Shown piece after piece: positions 5,023 to 5,867 of a stretch of 5,867 nucleotides of DNA (positions are counted from its first letter, which is position 1; every line of letters starts with the position of its first letter). The DNA is from Spirochaetaceae bacterium (GTDB lineage Bacteria; Spirochaetota; Spirochaetia; JABEVK01). The DNA lies in NCBI GenBank assembly GCA_023265735.1, contig JAHFSN010000155.1:1-5867 (forward strand). The letters run 5' to 3'. The notes under the pieces were generated by a model. The model was not told where the DNA came from. It worked only from the letters and a program-made list of their open reading frames with translations, and ran no database searches. The translations under genes were made by a program, and so were the position numbers.

Positions 5023-5867
5023 GGGGGGCCCTCCCCGGGACCAGATGGAATACCGCGGCCAGCCAGAAGGACCAGGCGCCGGTGAAGGCCAGCAGGTGGA
5101 GAGGTTTGGCCCAGGCGGGGAGTCCGCCCAACCACAGGACGAGGCCTACGAGGGCCTGGGCGGCGACACAGCCGGCGATGGCGAGGGTGAGCCGGGTCAA
5201 CTGAGGGTCCTGGGACCGGCGCCGCCACCCCAGCCAGGCCAGAACAGAGGCCGTCAGGGCCACCAGCCCCGCGTGGATCTTGTGCAGGTCGTAGGCGCCG
5301 CCCCAGGCGTTGAACAGGCTGTCGGCCAGATTCTGGTTCCATAGCCAGGACTCCGACTCGTCCCGGACACGAATCCCCAGGGCGCCCTGAAAGAAAAACG
5401 TCAGGCCCAGGAACACCAGGACCCCCACCAGGAACCGCGTGGCAGCCGGTCGCGCCGTCCCTACAGCCCGGACCACGATTTCCCTCTGGGCCAGCAGCAG
5501 GCCCACCAGGAAAAAGGAGGCCACCAGGTGAAGCGTCACGGAGTACGGCGCCAGTAACGTTCCCACGACCCGGGCCCCGAGCCAAGCAACAAAACCCAGG
5601 GTCACGAGCGACAGCCCATTGAGGACGGCCAAGGAGGGCTTCCGGCGGACGACGAAGGCCGTGAAGACGGTGGTCACCACCAGGCCCAACCCGGCCAGGA
5701 CGCCCAAGAGGCGGTTGGTGTACTCGATCCAGGTCTTTACGGCGTCGAAGACGGCCGGGTGGCCGTCGACGGCGTACTTCTGGGCAAAGTCAGGAGGAAG
5801 CTGATCGGCGGACACCGGGGGAACCAGACACCCAAAGCACAGGGGCCAGTCGGGGCACCCCATGCCG
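5015..5867 (-). CDS. ctaA: CtaA/Cox15-family heme A synthase, 5' end beyond the window
   Basis: The frame is open to the window edge and stops with TGA at 5017-5015. The Met at 5863 is probably internal: the family has one membrane helix before the MGCPDWPLCFG motif that begins here. CtaA converts heme O to heme A for aa3/ba3-type terminal oxidases in the cytoplasmic membrane. Numbering from that Met, seven hydrophobic helices are visible at about 52-72, 78-98, 108-125, 143-164, 193-213, 223-247 and 254-275. With one missing helix this makes the usual eight. The loop cysteines are C3 and C9. Candidate heme ligands are H112 (TLHLVASF), H194 or H197 (LHKIHAG) and H256 (PLHLLAF). The first conserved ligand, normally ExxH, reads E47-Y-T-N50-R. 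I recall an ExxN form in Bacteroidota-type proteins, so this may be a subfamily trait. It heads the visible part of an operon with an FNR-like reductase and plsC. Confidence 0.9.
   Translation of the reverse strand, partial: GMGCPDWPLCFGCLVPPVSADQLPPDFAQKYAVDGHPAVFDAVKTWIEYTNRLLGVLAGLGLVVTTVFTAFVVRRKPSLAVLNGLSLVTLGFVAWLGARVVGTLLAPYSVTLHLVASFFLVGLLLAQREIVVRAVGTARPAATRFLVGVLVFLGLTFFFQGALGIRVRDESESWLWNQNLADSLFNAWGGAYDLHKIHAGLVALTASVLAWLGWRRRSQDPQLTRLTLAIAGCVAAQALVGLVLWLGGLPAWAKPLHLLAFTGAWSFWLAAVFHLVPGRAPRV
5029..5034 (-). promoter_or_regulatory. Ribosome-binding site deciding the GTG start of the FNR-like gene
   Basis: Reading the minus strand, GGAGGG (5034 to 5029) lies 6 nt before the GTG at 5022, inside the last codons of ctaA. 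It supports GTG as the start over the first in-frame Met (residue 25), which would remove part of the FAD domain. Confidence 0.7.

Noticed and set aside
4390..5085. A 231-codon plus-strand open frame opposite the FNR-like gene
   Set aside because: The opposite strand holds a complete flavoprotein with all motifs. This translation is compositionally biased and matches nothing.
4953..5585. A 210-codon minus-strand frame overlapping ctaA in another frame
   Set aside because: It lacks any domain, while the ctaA frame gives membrane helices and conserved motifs.
5850..5867. ATG at 5863 as the true start of heme A synthase
   Set aside because: The family's CPDWPLC motif follows a first membrane helix that would be missing, and the frame stays open to the window edge, so the gene is treated as truncated by the window.

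Overview
This is a GC-rich, gene-dense bacterial chromosomal segment with seven protein genes and almost no spare sequence. The gene families (PriA, a CvfB-type S1 protein, a DjlA-type co-chaperone with an N-terminal membrane helix, PlsC, and a CtaA/Cox15 heme A synthase) point to a free-living bacterium that respires oxygen with heme-A oxidases. It probably has a two-membrane envelope, since DjlA is best known from Gram-negative bacteria. High GC together with a DUF6062 protein and a heme A synthase that resembles Bacteroidota-type proteins would fit a phylum such as Acidobacteriota, but that is a low-confidence guess. I see no rRNA, tRNA, CRISPR, insertion sequence or phage gene.

Layout. 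Positions 1-338 (+) hold the last 111 codons of priA. A cvfB-like gene follows at 347-1195 (+). A convergent RmlD-like NAD(P)-dependent sugar-nucleotide reductase lies at 1161-1943 (-); its 3' end overlaps the cvfB 3' end by 35 bp. A 115-bp divergent intergenic region (1944-2058) carries outward promoters for the reductase and for djlA, plus repeats of GGTCCC. The djlA gene (2059-2859, +) and a DUF6062 gene (2873-3682, +) form a two-gene operon. Converging on it from the other side is a tight minus-strand operon in the order ctaA (5' end outside the window, to 5015), a ferredoxin/flavodoxin-reductase-like flavoprotein (5022-4372) and plsC (4372-3698). Adjacent genes in that operon overlap by 8 bp and 1 bp.

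How they may work together. The most suggestive grouping is heme A synthase overlapping a small FAD/NAD(P)H reductase. Heme A synthesis is an oxygenase-type reaction that needs electrons, and the bacterial electron donor is poorly defined, so the reductase is a candidate part of that chain (inference). A second theme is translation initiation. The three genes that seem to begin transcription units (cvfB, the reductase, djlA) lack a convincing Shine-Dalgarno and have a -10-like hexamer ending 6-8 nt before the start codon, which predicts leaderless mRNAs. Two downstream operon genes (DUF6062 and the flavoprotein) have clear Shine-Dalgarno sequences. Other points of note are a PlsC with Glu in place of the motif I Asp, a heme A synthase with ExxN in place of ExxH, and a DUF6062 protein with two matching but degenerate Cys/His half-sites.
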